From the NCBI GenBank assembly GCA_028015205.1, contig CM051515.1, forward strand, positions 13,348,001-13,412,000: a stretch of DNA of 64,000 nucleotides, read 5' to 3'. This document shows positions 48,901-60,729 of the stretch, piece after piece. Source of the DNA: Mytilisepta virgata. Taxonomy: Eukaryota; Mollusca; Bivalvia; Mytilida; Mytilidae. A program made the translations under genes and the position numbers. How positions within the stretch are numbered: position 1 is the stretch's first letter; each line of letters begins with the position of its first letter. The notes below the pieces were generated by a model. That model had not been told where the DNA came from and searched no databases. It saw nothing but the letters and a program-made list of their open reading frames with translations.

Positions 48901-51292
48901 TTGATGACAATCTAAGAATCATATTTTCCTGGCCTTAAAATCCATTTTACATATATACATCAGACAATAATATATTATTTATAAACAACATGAACAATGC
49001 TGTGGGTCTTTTGTATTGTTTATTTAAACCACCAGCAGTTAATGGTTGATACAAAACTACAATGTATAGGTCTAATAAATTATTTATTTATTCATTAAAT
49101 TAATAGGCTTCAAAGTATGTTTAACAGATGTCTGATCAACCTTTGTAAATTATCACTTTAAATCACCCAGGTAGTTCATTAATACATTTTATTCCAAAGC
49201 TATGCCAGATTATATATAGGATGTGTCAATTTGTCCCAACATTTAATTTTAAAGTAAAATTTGAGTGGTCATTTTGTTTTTAACATCTATATGTATTTGG
49301 AAAAAAAAATATTTTTGTATAATTTCACACAAAATAATACACAGTACTTGATAAAATACACCAAAAAACAGACATATATATATAGATATGAAAAAAACTT
49401 TTAAATTAAGCAAGCTCTTAGTAAACTACGATTGAGTGATCATTGGTTCATATAGAAACAGGTAAATATAAAAATATTCCTAGACCACAACAATTGTGTA
49501 ATATCTGCCATGTACTGGAAGACGAGCAACACTTCCTTCTTGACTGCGATAAATATAAAGATTTTAGAATTACCCTTTTTAATAGAATAAAGATAAGCAT
49601 AATAATCAATTTTTATCTTTGCCTCCCTTGGAAAAAATAGTTCTATTACTCGACCCCGAAAACGAGCTTTTGTCTGATATTGGTACCTTTTTACAACAGT
49701 CATTGGAAAGATGAGGTTCGTGTTGGTTAAGACTCATATCATCATACATATATATAATGTTTGTTTGTTTAGTTGGGGTTTTACACCGTTTTCAGCACAT
49801 TTGGCTATATTGCGGCAGCCAATTTTTATTGGTGGAGGAAGCCGGAGTACCCGGAGAAAACCAACGACCTTCGACTGCCGAGGCCCCCATATATATAATG
49901 TACTATATTTGTAATTGCTTGTATTAATGTATACATGTACTTTTGTTTGTTTTGTTTTCTTAACCTTATGGGTATATATGCATTTAATAAAGTTATATCA
50001 GAATCATATAGAATTATGGTTCAATGGGTTAATCCTTACCTGTTGTTCCAACTAAAAATTGATTGATTTGAATGGAAAGAAAAATCAACCAGCTTATGGT
50101 TTCCAAGGATTTGAGCTCGTACCACAAATTTTGAATGGGCAATGAAACCTAAGGATTTTGAGTGGTGTCCTGAGTTATGGACTGTGGAAAATCACAGAAG
50201 CAAATTTGAAATGTGTCATTTAAGCATGAAATATAGGTCAAATTTTTTGTGCATTTGATATATTAAGCAAAAACATGAATACATTAACCTACTTGACAAT
50301 GTGTCTTTAGATCTTGATCTAATCTTTGTCAATCCTTGTGGTGCCCCCCTCTTCACTCGTAAATTGGCTGGCAAGCTCCTTGGTACCAGTATACCACTAG
50401 GTGGAAGCCCATGGCTTGCAGAAACATACTGTGATCGTAAGTCTTGCATTTGTTGAAATTGTTGATTAGTCATTTGTGCCTGGGTTCCTGAAAACTGACT
50501 TGACAATAAATTTTGCAGTTCTTTGTACTTCTGTTTTATTTTTTCTTCGATAAATATGTCAGGATTTATGTCAAATGATCGGTATTTTCTAATTTCACCT
50601 CTTTTATGTAACTTTTTACGTTTTCCTTTATGGCCAGAATCACTTGCTGAATCAACTGAATTTTTGATTTTAGTCATTGTTGGTTTAGGCGGGGCACTCT
50701 GTGTTGATGACAGTGACCCTGACCTTGGTTCTTTCAATAATTTCGGTGATTTTTTAGTTGGTGGTGATTTTGATCTCTTTCTTTGATTATTTCTTGAATA
50801 TTCCATCGGGGGCGAACGAGATCTGGAGTGTGATGTTGACCGAGAAGATGATCTTGAATGAGAATGAGATCTTGACCTTGAACGGGAGTAAGATCTAGAT
50901 CTACTGCTTGACCTGGATCTAGAGGATGTTTTTCTGATCCTTGCTCTATCCTGAGATCCAGCAGACCAAAAGCTTGAAGATGAATCAGATCGTGACTTTG
51001 AACTGGATGACCTTGACCTTTTATCATGTTCTTCAGGCATTGGAATAGTAATGTTTCCATGATTTTTGTCCTTAATTTCATGAGAATTATCTCTTCCAAA
51101 CATCTTTCTTTGTCGTGATGGTCTATTTTCAGAAGTGCTAGCACCTTTTTTCCTCATTTTTGGACTTTTTGGACTGGTTTCCTTTACAAGATTAACAAAC
51201 AAGTCCCTTTGCTCATTGTTTATTTCACCATCAGAACTGCTTTGTACCAGTTTTTCCAACAGAATTAACTTCTCAGATCTTATCTTTGACAT
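45958..51292 (-). CDS. RS-rich, coiled-coil protein of about 1,091 aa (2 coding exons)
   Basis: Exon A 51,292-50,293 and exon B 48,233-45,958. Exon A has donor A|GTAGGT in phase 1 and exon B has acceptor ATTTCAG in phase 1; the joined frame is open from MSKIRSEK to the TAA. Upstream of the ATG is a 28-base UTR after a TTTTTCAG acceptor. Residues about 92-170 are RS/SR-rich; 235-265 hold KYRSFDINPDIFIEEKIKQK. In exon B a charged coiled coil (LLKWLKQKDKEHRKKEKEER and on) lies near 418-495, another Lys/Glu-rich helix near 632-660, several RPxTA-type motifs between, and an acidic C-terminal third (ending LTGSLDEDF). The coiled-coil/RPxTA style recalls microtubule- or cilium-associated proteins such as CCDC181 or MAP9, but I cannot assign it. 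Exon B alone would begin at TTG, which is not a real start. If the junction is wrong, these are two genes, with exon A ending at 50,216. Confidence 0.7.
49425..49735 (+). mobile_element. LINE C-terminal fragment
   Basis: Reads IETGKYKNIPRPQQLCNICH then DEQHFLLDCDKYKDF, the same zinc tail as the LINE at 32.5 kb. A frame change near 49,640 leads into DPENELLSDIGTFLQQSLER. It lies in the intron of the coiled-coil gene, antisense. Confidence 0.7.
49758..49878 (-). mobile_element. tRNA-derived SINE, copy 5 (head missing)
   Basis: Tail and about 120 bp of body only (GTTTGTTTGTTTAGTTGGGG through CCGGAGAAAACCAACGACC). It sits in the intron of the coiled-coil gene, flanked by ATATATATAATGT on both sides, which could be its target-site duplication. 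Confidence 0.75.
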
Positions 51293-51879
51293 CCTACAAT
51301 GCAGGTGCTGTATACTAATTCTGAAAAATAAACATAAACAGTGAACTGGGCTTACTATATTATCGAGAAAGAAATTGCTGCAAAATGTCAAAAGTTTACC
51401 GAAATTAAATTTTATTGGTGGATATCGCCATTTACCATACAAGCTCTGTATAAGCACATACTGTTTACTATTGTCTGTTTACCTGTACAACATTATCCCT
51501 TCTCATAGTAAAATATTTCAAAGGTAAGTATTTTAACCAAATCTTGACAAAATCATGGATAGTAATCACCATATGCTATATACAACAAGCTTTTTATGGT
51601 AAACTGAACTGTTCAACAAATAAATTTATTATGTCACTCAGCTGACTTCTTGCAGAAGTAACATGCATTTTAATGGTTATAATTACAATGTGATACTTTC
51701 AAAAAAACAATAATGCAACTATAACATGCATTACAATGTGATCAGATACTTTGTAAAAATTTCATCAGATTATGACTTTTTAAGCTAAACCAAATTTTTT
51801 ATTATCTTTCTCAGGATCCAAAGGATTTACATGTACCATTTGGATAAAATTAAAAACCCAACATTAGGCTTTATTGTCC

Positions 51880-52440
51880 CCCGCTACGAAACGACGGAAG
51901 GACAGGGTATTGGTATCCATCTGTCCATCCGCAATACCTTGTAGACGCATCTTTCTCTGAAACAGCTTAGCAGAGAAGCTTCCATATTTGGTAGGATTTA
52001 TTGTTATGAAGTGTACATGTGCATACTTTACCTCCATTTTGATTCAACACATTTTGTAGGAGTTATGGGATTAGACTATTTTCAACATTTCTCAACAATA
52101 GTAGACCTTGTGGATGCATCTCCTCTGAATCCGCTTGGCTGATTGCTTCCATATTTGGTAGGATTTACTGTTATGAAGTGTAGATGTGCATACTATACTG
52201 CAATTTTGATTCAATTTAATTTTGTCGGAGTTATGGGACTTAGCTATATAGATTATTTTCAACATTTCTCAACAAAAGAAGACCTTACGGATGCTTCTCC
52301 TCTAAAACCGCTTGGCTGATAGTTTCCATATTTGGTAGGATTTACTGTTATGAAGTGTAGATGTGCATACTGTACCACCATTTTAATTCAACAAGTTTTG
52401 TAGGAGTTATTTATTAGAATATTACTCATAATCCTTATTC
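51880..52440 (+). repeat. About 185-bp tandem repeat, three units
   Basis: Each unit has TTCCATATTTGGTAGGATTT, GTTATGAAGTGTAGATGTGC and CAACATTTCTCAACAA. Units start near 51,935, 52,120 and 52,295. The array begins at CCCCGCTACGAAACGACGG, and GTGGGGGACATATGGC near 52,807 may be the other end, with a SINE between. Confidence 0.8.
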
Positions 52441-52459
52441 AATTTCTACAAAGCCAAAG

Positions 52460-52800
52460 GTCACTGGTTTGATTCCCATTCAGGATGAAAATTTCAGGAA
52501 TTAAATTTGCAATGCCTTATCGACACCATTTGGTAAAAGATGCTAGTCCTTCAGATGGGGAAGAAAAATGGCTGTCCCGTGTTAAGGGAGAGAAACACTC
52601 TTAGCATGTTAAAGACTCCCCATAAGATGTCGAAAAAGAGTAGGCTAAAATGTCGCTACAGCTGCCGCTCTCGCCCCTGCCAAGTGGAGAGGGATTAGTA
52701 TAAGTTGGTATAACTTGTTTCCCAATCCACTATAAATAAATAAATCAAAACTAAACTTATTCAGTTTCATTGCCTATGACTTCTTATGCAAACTGATTCG
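52460..52800 (+). mobile_element. tRNA-derived SINE of a second family, (AAAT)n tail
   Basis: The head has GGTCACTGGTTTGATTCCC (B-box-like) near 52,480. The body includes GATGCTAGTCCTTCAGATGG, and it ends in ATAAATAAATAAATCAAA. It differs from the TTTGTTTG family. It appears inserted inside the tandem-repeat element around it. Confidence 0.7.
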
Positions 52801-52899
52801 GCAGCAGTGGGGGACATATGGCTATGTGTAGCAATCTTGTTCATAAACTCGTTCCCTGTGCAATTAACACAGAAAAAATCAGGCAAAAAGAGTAGAAGA

Positions 52900-53470
52900 T
52901 TATATATTTAAAGGAAGATTACACCTGTATAATCTCATCATCTGTCTGGCATATGTTTTTAAATATTGTTTTTCCGAGGAATGTAATAAATTATTAACTT
53001 TATTTGGAAAATTACGCCCATTTGGGCAAATACATACATTAAACAAAGAAACAAACACAAAGCCAATGGAACTAATAATATATAAATGTAAAAACTTTTG
53101 ACCGACATGAACCTCATTTCGCAAATATAATGATTGCTTTACAAAGTCGCTTATTGCTGGCGAAAGTTCAGAGTCGGGAGATAAAATATTTTTAAGTTTA
53201 TCTAGTGGCTTTATTATATTAATCTCTGAGAATAATTGATCCCTTAAACTTGAATTTTGTTCACATTTTAAAAAGAAATGATATTCATCATCAATTTCGT
53301 CTTTACAATTTGACAGAATCTGCTTTCCCTAAGAGTATTCTTGTACCGTCCTACTACTAAAATATGATCACTTAACACGAAATTTAGTGATCATTTGTCT
53401 ATTTTTAAAATCGGACTCTTTTAGTAAATATAAATAATCTTCTATTTCTATTTCTAATTTAAGTTAAACT
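52900..53470 (-). mobile_element. LINE C-terminal fragment, minus strand
   Basis: On the minus strand broken frames read DEIDDEYHFFLKCEQNSS, then FVKQSLYLRNEVHVGQKFLH, equivalent to the end of the 32.5-kb LINE frame. The frame at 52,900-53,124 is its last part. Confidence 0.7.
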
Positions 53471-53920
53471 ATAAAAGTATAATTTTGATTTATCATCCAT
53501 CAATAATAGCTTATTCATTACTTTTTCAATATAAATGTGAATTATTTCTTTTCTGAACCTTGTCTTTAAGGTATGTTTTATTATCTCAAAAGTTTTAAGA
53601 GGTAAAACCAATTCTGAATCTCAGTGTTTTCAAAAATACTTGGTTTTGTGTTGCAAATTTCGAAATCTTGAGTTATCTCCCATTTATAAAAAATCTTATT
53701 ATAGCCACAACTTTATTTGTAATTATTTGATCTAAGCTTTTGAACTTCATAATAAAAATTTAATATCAGTTGGTCTACCATAAGTATTAACTATATAGTA
53801 ATAACTATCATAGTTATTAGTACTTGTATTATGTTTTATTTACATTACTTGTCATTTTTTATACATTTTGTTTTTCTTTTTAATTTTAAATTCTAATCAT
53901 TATTATTATTTGTGTATACA

Positions 53921-54345
53921 GAATAGAATAGAATAGAATAGAATAGAATAGAATAGAATAGAATATTTTATTGACCAAATCAGGGCCCTCAAGGGGCAAA
54001 TGGCAATACAATTATAATTTGACATACAAAATAAAATACGTAACATAACAATTACAAAACAGCATTTGAACATGGAACTTGAACTACAATAGTTCTATAT
54101 ATAATATTTTATGCCTAATAATCATAGTATTGAATTCAGTACTAATTTGACAGCTCGAAAGGGTGACATGATTGTCAATAAAGCATTTGTATCTTGTATG
54201 CTGCACACTTGTAATACACATTATATTATATATGTGCTTTGTCCAATAAAATATTTTAATTTGAATTTGAATAAAACAAGATAAATTAGATTCATATATT
54301 CTCAAATTAAGGTCATTGTTTTTTTCTTTGTTTGAAAATGGTTCC
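53921..54345 (-). mobile_element. LINE-like 3' end with (ATTCT)n tail
   Basis: (GAATA)n from 53,921 to 53,964, about nine units, is followed by TATTTTATTGACCAAATCAG and GGGCCCTCAAGGGGCAAATG. On the minus strand this is a non-coding 3' end finishing in a short tandem tail, as in many CR1/L2-type LINEs. The frame at 54,084-54,347 is not supported. Confidence 0.55.
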
Positions 54346-54595
54346 ATGTGCCCTTAGGTTTTTTGCCTCATATAGTCAAAAACAAACACAGATGTATATT
54401 TCAATTGGTAAGAAAAAAATGGAAATTTGTCTCTTCCCAACCGTGTTTTAGTTTTTCAAATGGCCCCAGACCAGACAATACCTATCACAAATTACTTTCC
54501 ATTTGAATCTCTTGTTCTTTCTGGTGTCACAGATTAACTGTTCAATTACATTTTTTACTCTTATGAAATCTCTTTGAGGAGTAAATATTTGTGTG

Positions 54596-54620
54596 TTTTT
54601 TTTTTTTTTTTTTTTTTTTT
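54596..54620. repeat. Poly-T tract
   Basis: A run of 25 T followed by GGGCTGGCTGGCTGG. A C17 run occurs at 55,331-55,347. No gene is seen from 54,346 to 55,370. Confidence 0.9.
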
Positions 54621-55732
54621 GGGCTGGCTGGCTGGTAGGTTTTCACAGACTAAGTTAATACAAAACAAAGAAAAAAACAGACATGCCCTTAAATCCATAC
54701 TTAAACCTCCCATAGAATGTTCAAAATAATAATACATGTATGCATGTGGAGGCTAAATTCTGATGCAGACGGAATAATATATCTGGGGCTGACAAAATTT
54801 TTGAACATCTTTTTTTAAAATTTATCATGTTTATATAGCTTTCTCAAGTGGGAGAAAACAATTTTATAGAATCATCAACCCTTTACAGAGGAAAGGTCTC
54901 CCTTACAAAAAAATAAAACAATGTGTTTTGGAGGATATTATTTAAAAAAAAAAAATTAAAAAACACATGTATTTAATCTGTGAAGGGACAATCATTTAAA
55001 TCTAAATGTTAAAATAAGTAAAAGTTTGTCAAATGTAGAGAAAAACAAAATCAACTTATATATGTTTTGTTATAAAAATCACTGTAATGACTCTCCCCCT
55101 TGCTTGGACCTTGATTGAACAATAAAATATTATGTTATCTCTTATCTAGTTTAGATCAAACATTGTGGAGAATATCAGAATCTGCTAGTTCATAACTAAA
55201 ATTTATTTACAAAAGCTGTATACATTTTAACTGATTAACCATGTAAATATATATACCTTCACTGGGCTTAAACCTTATTTTCTTTTACAAACAATAATAA
55301 AAAAAATTAAACACACAGGTTACATGTTAACCCCCCCCCCCCCCCCACACCCCCATTTTTATCGGTTAAAACGTTATGTACATTATATTGACATATTCTC
55401 CAATAATTTACAAGATAATTAGGAAGCGTGCATTGAGACGGAACTTACTAGATAAACAATCTCTAATTAGCATGATGAGGATAAAATGTTGTCACCGGCA
55501 CACTCCACCATTCAACAATTCTTGTGGCATGCCGACGGTAATTTGTTTACAAATTTCTTTGTCGGTGGTCGGTGCCAAGGTAATTTTTACACCCGCGTAA
55601 ATATTAATCCTTTATTCAAAATTTTTGAAAATAAATCCAAAGTATCAAATTTCATTAGTTTAACATTACATTTTTTTACTTTATTACTTAATCAGTCATG
55701 TTGTCTTGAATTAGACCACCTCCAGAAATGGC

Positions 55733-55898
55733 ATGTTTAGCATTAAAAGTTTTGCTCCAGCGGGAGGTATTCCATTAAAATTAAGTTCACGAGCACCTGC
55801 GAGGTTTAACGAGATTAAGAATTGTTATGACGACGTGTACACAGTTTCAACATGGTGTCTCATCAGTTCAAATGATAAATTATTAATAGTAACAAATG
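55733..55898 (+). other. Candidate 5' exon with strong GTAAGT donor
   Basis: An ATG at 55,733 opens 55 codons (MFSIKSFAPAGGIPLKLSSR and on), ending at TG|GTAAGT. The sequence around it (55,430-55,900) is less AT-rich than its surroundings. Joined to the acceptor at 58,317 it would stop after about nine more codons, before the start of the next gene, so it could only be a 5' UTR with an upstream frame, or part of a different transcript. I recognise no domain. Confidence 0.3.
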
Positions 55899-56599
55899 GT
55901 AAGTCTCATGGGAAAGGAAATTTTCTTAAGTCTAGTTTTGCATAACGAAAATATGATAAACGCGAATGACTTGCACCCATTTGACCTAAATTATATACAT
56001 GTTATTGATGGTATGACATTATAACAGTTTTTTTAATTTCATTAATTACATTGTCATTTTTGAGGAATCATCAGACCTGATACACTTTACTTCATTTTCC
56101 ATAGAACATGCACCTGGTTATGATATTCAATTTAAAATATTTTAGATAAGATTGAATGCTTTAAAATACCCAATAATCAGTTAGACTGACTCAATTTAAC
56201 CATTATACCAAAATAAAATTTTAAAAATTATATTTTAAAAATAATGATCAATTAGATAATGTTGAAGCTGGGTTGTATGTTTTGGTCCCTTGTCCATAAA
56301 AAGAAATAGATAAATTATTAATTATTGTTTATGCCTTTTTATATGACCGTAAAAATTTGTGGTTGTATTAATTGGTATGAGCCAGTCGTCATCGTCCGTA
56401 GACAGTTAGGTTTCTACACATTTACATAGAATGTATCCTTATAATATTTTACCACAGTGGTCCTGCATATGAAATATATGATATTGATTTTGGGAAAACA
56501 GGCTCATCTTGTTTTTTTTTGGATATTTTTCAAGATCTGTTTTTCACTATCTCTTACCATTTTTGAGATATAAGGGGCCAACAAAGGGACACACCTTAA

Positions 56600-57220
56600 T
56601 TTTCAAAACTATTTTATTTCTTATCCGATTTGGATGATTTTTTTAAATAGTTCTCCATAAGAAATACAATAAAAGTAACTCCAGGCATTTTTATGTTACT
56701 TTTGTCGTTGAAGAAATAAAAGGGATTAAGGGGGTAAAAATGAGCCATTTTGAAGGATGGCTAAATATTTTTATTTTTCATTCAATTTTAATAGGGGATT
56801 TTTTCTTTTAATTCATCTTGATAAAATGTTTCCATTGGTATTCCACATATTTCTTCTATATTTTACAGTTTTTGAGTTATAAAGGGTTAAAAAGGCCACG
56901 AAAGCAATGTGCCTTGATACTGGTATGTAATAATTCTTTTTCATCCAATTTTAATGGGGATTTTTTCATTTAATTCACCTTGGTGAATGCTTTCATTAGT
57001 ATGTCAACAATTGTTTTTATATTGTTTAGTGTTTTTGAGATACAAGGGTCCAAAGTTAGAAATTTTTGGAAGAAACATACAAATTTTACTTTTCAGCCAA
57101 TGTCAATGGAGATTTTTGTTCTTTTGATTGATTGATGATGAGTACTTTCAGTCATTATGTCAACAAATTTTTACTATCTTTTACATTCTTGAGATACAGG
57201 GGGTTAAAATTGCTAAAAAC
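56600..57220 (+). repeat. Degenerate tandem repeat of about 185 bp
   Basis: Three or four blocks each contain a form of TCAATTTTAATGGGGATTTT, CATTAGTATGTCAACA and TTTTTGAGATACAAGGG. The blocks have drifted. The frame at 57,128-57,319 begins inside the last block and is not supported. Confidence 0.65.
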
Positions 57221-57319
57221 ATGTTTCAGTCGCATCATGCTGCAAAGCCCTTTATTGAAATATTGCTAGAAAAAAGACAGATAGACCTATTATTTTTGAT
57301 GTTGGAAATTTTTAAATAA

Positions 57320-58316
57320 ACATGTTATTGCAAATGTTTATTAAAATTAGGCACAACTGTAATGGGAAATAATGTATATTGGGGATAACTCTTTGACACA
57401 AAATTTACCATGTATATGAGGGTAACAGTCTACCAGCAACAAAAATCTTATATCAATGCAGTTTAAGATGATCTTCTGAACTGGTTTAAGTATTAAAGTT
57501 TGAACACAGATCTGATAATTGAATTAAAATTGTTCTTAAGTTCATTGGATGAGTTTGAATTTGCATTATTTTTTTCTGTCATTTCTGAGTTACATCCCTT
57601 TATAATGAAAACCATCAAATTTGAATATACCCTAAACACATAATTGTAAATAACACAATAATATGAATTGGTTTTTGTATATCTGTATCAAGATAACAAA
57701 CAAAAGACATTTAATGTTTCAAATTTTAGGGGTAAGACTGATATCGATCACCCTTTGTTTTTCATAAATTTCAGCTGAAATTCCCCAAGATGCTTTGATA
57801 CGTATTAGAATCTTTAAAAGATGGAGCAGAAAACATTTTAATTTAATAAAAAAAATAGCAATGAATGAATAAATATGTCAGACAGTGAAACCACATATTT
57901 ATACCACAAAATAACGTTAACAATGAATTATAACAATTCAATTCAAATCTTTATTTTGATAACGCTACATTTCATAGCATGTGACACAACATAACAAAAT
58001 CAGAAAATGCAGAATATGTGCAGACTGGTGACCAACAAAAGTGTATTAGAATTTCAAAACAAATGATTACATACTTAGTTAATTCATAAATAATTATAAG
58101 AATTAAACACATTTTTTCCAGAGTTCATTGATGTATAAACTGGATCAGTTCACTCACAAACATCAGTAACATAAAAGAAGGACTTCTGTGTAATTTTCAT
58201 GATTGAACTTGTCCAGTTTATAGATCAATTTATACATTAATTAACTCCAGCAAAAATCTGTTTAAATCTATAATATACTGTATACCTTTACTGATACGTT
58301 ATTTTGTTTATTGTAG
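57320..58316. other. No gene; sequence upstream of the 275-aa gene
   Basis: AT-rich. The only feature noted is the acceptor TTTATTGTAG ending at 58,316, which begins the exon with the start codon of the next gene. Confidence 0.5.
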
Positions 58317-58367
58317 GAAAATTGGGCATATTTTTTGTACATTGATTGATTGTCTGGTAATATAATC

Positions 58368-59740
58368 ATGACAACAATAGAAGAGAGAGAAAAATTAATG
58401 AAAGAAAAGGATCCAAAATTTACAGGATTTACACCACGACCTTGTGAAAAACTTGCCATAAAGCGTAAGCCCAAATCCATGTTGGACATAGAATGCAGTC
58501 ATTTTTTACGGACATCAAATGAGCATTTCGTCCACGGCCACCCAAATTTAGGATACAAACTTTGGTTAGAAGCTGGTAAACATGAACCACCATTTCCGCC
58601 TAATCCGGATAAAAATTTTAACAGTAATATTTGGAGAAATTTCAGAAAGGAGTATGGTTTTCATAACACGGCTGAAGGACGGAAAATAGGTGATATAATT
58701 GCAACTATGTATCCATTGAATATACCAGCACCATCAAAAGTCGGGCAACATACTTTTGATAAATACTTGAAAGAGACTAAATTATTTAAAAATGAAAAAT
58801 TTGAGGCACTTGCAATAAAACGGACTAAAGCAGATGTAAAAGATTTCAAGCAATTAAGAGTAAAAAGTGATGCTAGGAATCCACCATTAGATGAACAAGG
58901 TAAATTCAATTCACTGTATATTTTCATTCATGTGTTATTAAAAAAATAAGAACGATCAACTGATATCACTTTATTTTTTTAAATGTTCATATGTGGATTT
59001 TGCATCAAGAACTTGTATAGAAGTTCACTATCCTCTCCTATACATATATGGGCATTAGGGAAAAAAATTGACAAAAATTTGAAAGGCACTGCTCAGAATG
59101 TCATATCATTGTGGAAATAAGAGTTATTTGGGTATGCTTGAACGAGACAACATTCTGTTAGATTTAACAGGGGAAAAATGTCATTGATAACCAATAACAA
59201 TTGGTAATATTACAGTTTAAATGGAAGATACTAAAGAAAATAAAAAGTCAGACATCGTCCCTTACAGAAATAGATATGCGGTTATTTTGTAATTGTTGAA
59301 TGAAGATGATTAAATTACATTTCTTCTTTTCCCAAGGATGCAAGAGACAAAATTTTTCAACATTTGTATTTTACTTAAATGAATAAAACTTTGTGCTAAT
59401 CTAGAAAATGTAACTTTCATTTTTATGCTTTGTTCTTTTAACAGGCAATATTTTACCACCAGAGAATTTCAAAAAGTATGAGCACCGATTTGTACCTCCT
59501 CCACCGGCACCCCCTACACCGCCACCATTGAATCAGAAAATAGATTCTCTTGGACAAAAATATGTTCCTCGTTCAGAACCATTACTATGGAAACTATCTT
59601 ATAAACTCAATCATCCCAGTTATGATAAAGTCAATGAAGGAATTAAGAAAAGACGTGCAATGGAAGAAATGGCCAGACAGAACCATCCTGAAGGATCACC
59701 ATTACCACAGACTTTCCCGTCACCAATACCTCTGAACTAA
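58368..59740 (+). CDS. Unrecognised 275-aa protein (2 coding exons)
   Basis: Exons 58,368-58,899 (phase 1 donor G|GTAAAT) and 59,445-59,740 (acceptor TTTTAACAG). The start is the first ATG after an acceptor at 58,316 and an in-frame TGA at 58,347; the open frame before it would need a TTG. The protein is basic and soluble, with no signal peptide or membrane segment. It has a conserved-looking core with many aromatic residues (HGHPNLGYKLWLEAGKHEPP near 55-80 and IWRNFRKEYGF), a Pro-rich linker FVPPPPAPPTPPPLN near 195-210, and a basic helix IKKRRAMEEMARQ near the end. I do not recognise the family. Short proteins with such Tyr/Trp/Pro motifs often are axonemal or microtubule-lumen proteins, but that is only a guess. 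The last 19 codons are the first unit of the minisatellite that follows. Confidence 0.8.
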
Positions 59741-60520
59741 TTTCAAGACTATCATCCTGAGGGATCAACCGCAGACATTGCTGTCACCAATATCTCTGAA
59801 CTAACTTCAAGACAGTCATCCTGAGAGATCTACCACAGACACTGCTGTCACCAGTACCTCTGAACTAATTTCAAGGCAGTCATCCTGAGAGATCTACCAC
59901 ACACATTGCTGTCACCAATACCTCTGAACTAATTTCAAGGCAGTCATCCTGAGAGATCTACCACAGACATTGCTGTCACCAATACCTCTGAACTAATTTC
60001 AATGCAGTCATACTGAGGGATCTTACCACAGACATTGCTGTCACCAATACCCCTGAACTAATTTCAAGACTATCATCCTGAGGGATCTTACCTCAGACAT
60101 TGCTGTCACCAATACCCCTGTCACCAATACCGCTGAACTAATTTCAAGACCATCATCCTGAGGGGTCTTACCACAGACATTGCTGTCACCAATACCTCTG
60201 AATTAATTTCAAGGCAGTCATCCTGAGGGATCTTACCACAGACATTACTGTCACCAATACCTCTGAACTAATTTCAAGACTATCACCCTGAGGGATCCTA
60301 CTACTGACATTGCTGTCATCAATACCTCTGAACTAATTTCAAGACCATCATCCTGAGGGATCTTACCACAGACATTGCTGTCACCAATACCCCTGAACTA
60401 ATTTCAAGACTATCATCCTGAGGGATCTTACCTCAGACATTGCTGTCACCAATACCTCTGAACTAATTTCAAGCAGTCATCCTGAGGGATCTTTCCACAG
60501 ACATCCTGAGGGATCACTGC
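59684..60520 (+). repeat. 64-65-bp minisatellite starting in the CDS
   Basis: CATCCTGA-type unit starts are at 59,684, 59,753, 59,817, 59,881, 59,945, 60,009, 60,074, 60,154, 60,219, 60,284, 60,349, 60,414 and 60,478. The spacing is mostly 64-65 bp; the 80-bp unit has a 15-bp internal duplication. Units share CAGACATTGCTGTCACCAAT and CCTCTGAACTAATTTCAAG. The first unit is the last 19 codons plus stop of the 275-aa gene. Decayed units continue to about 60,700. Confidence 0.9.
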
Positions 60521-60729
60521 AGGCGTTAATTGCTATCACTGATACAACTTAACTTATTCCAAGGCAAATCATTCCAAGGGGTCAACATTATGACATTTCC
60601 ATCACCAATACCTCTTAATTAATTCCTAGACAAAATAACCAAATGATTACCAATATGGCAGACATTCCTGGCACCAATACTTCCTGGCTAAATTCAAGAA
60701 TTCAAGGGATAGTTGATAACATTAAAACT

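Noticed and set aside
50734..51144. A 136-codon minus frame
   Set aside because: Alternative frame of the RS-rich exon. The in-frame reading has regular RS dipeptides and a good start.
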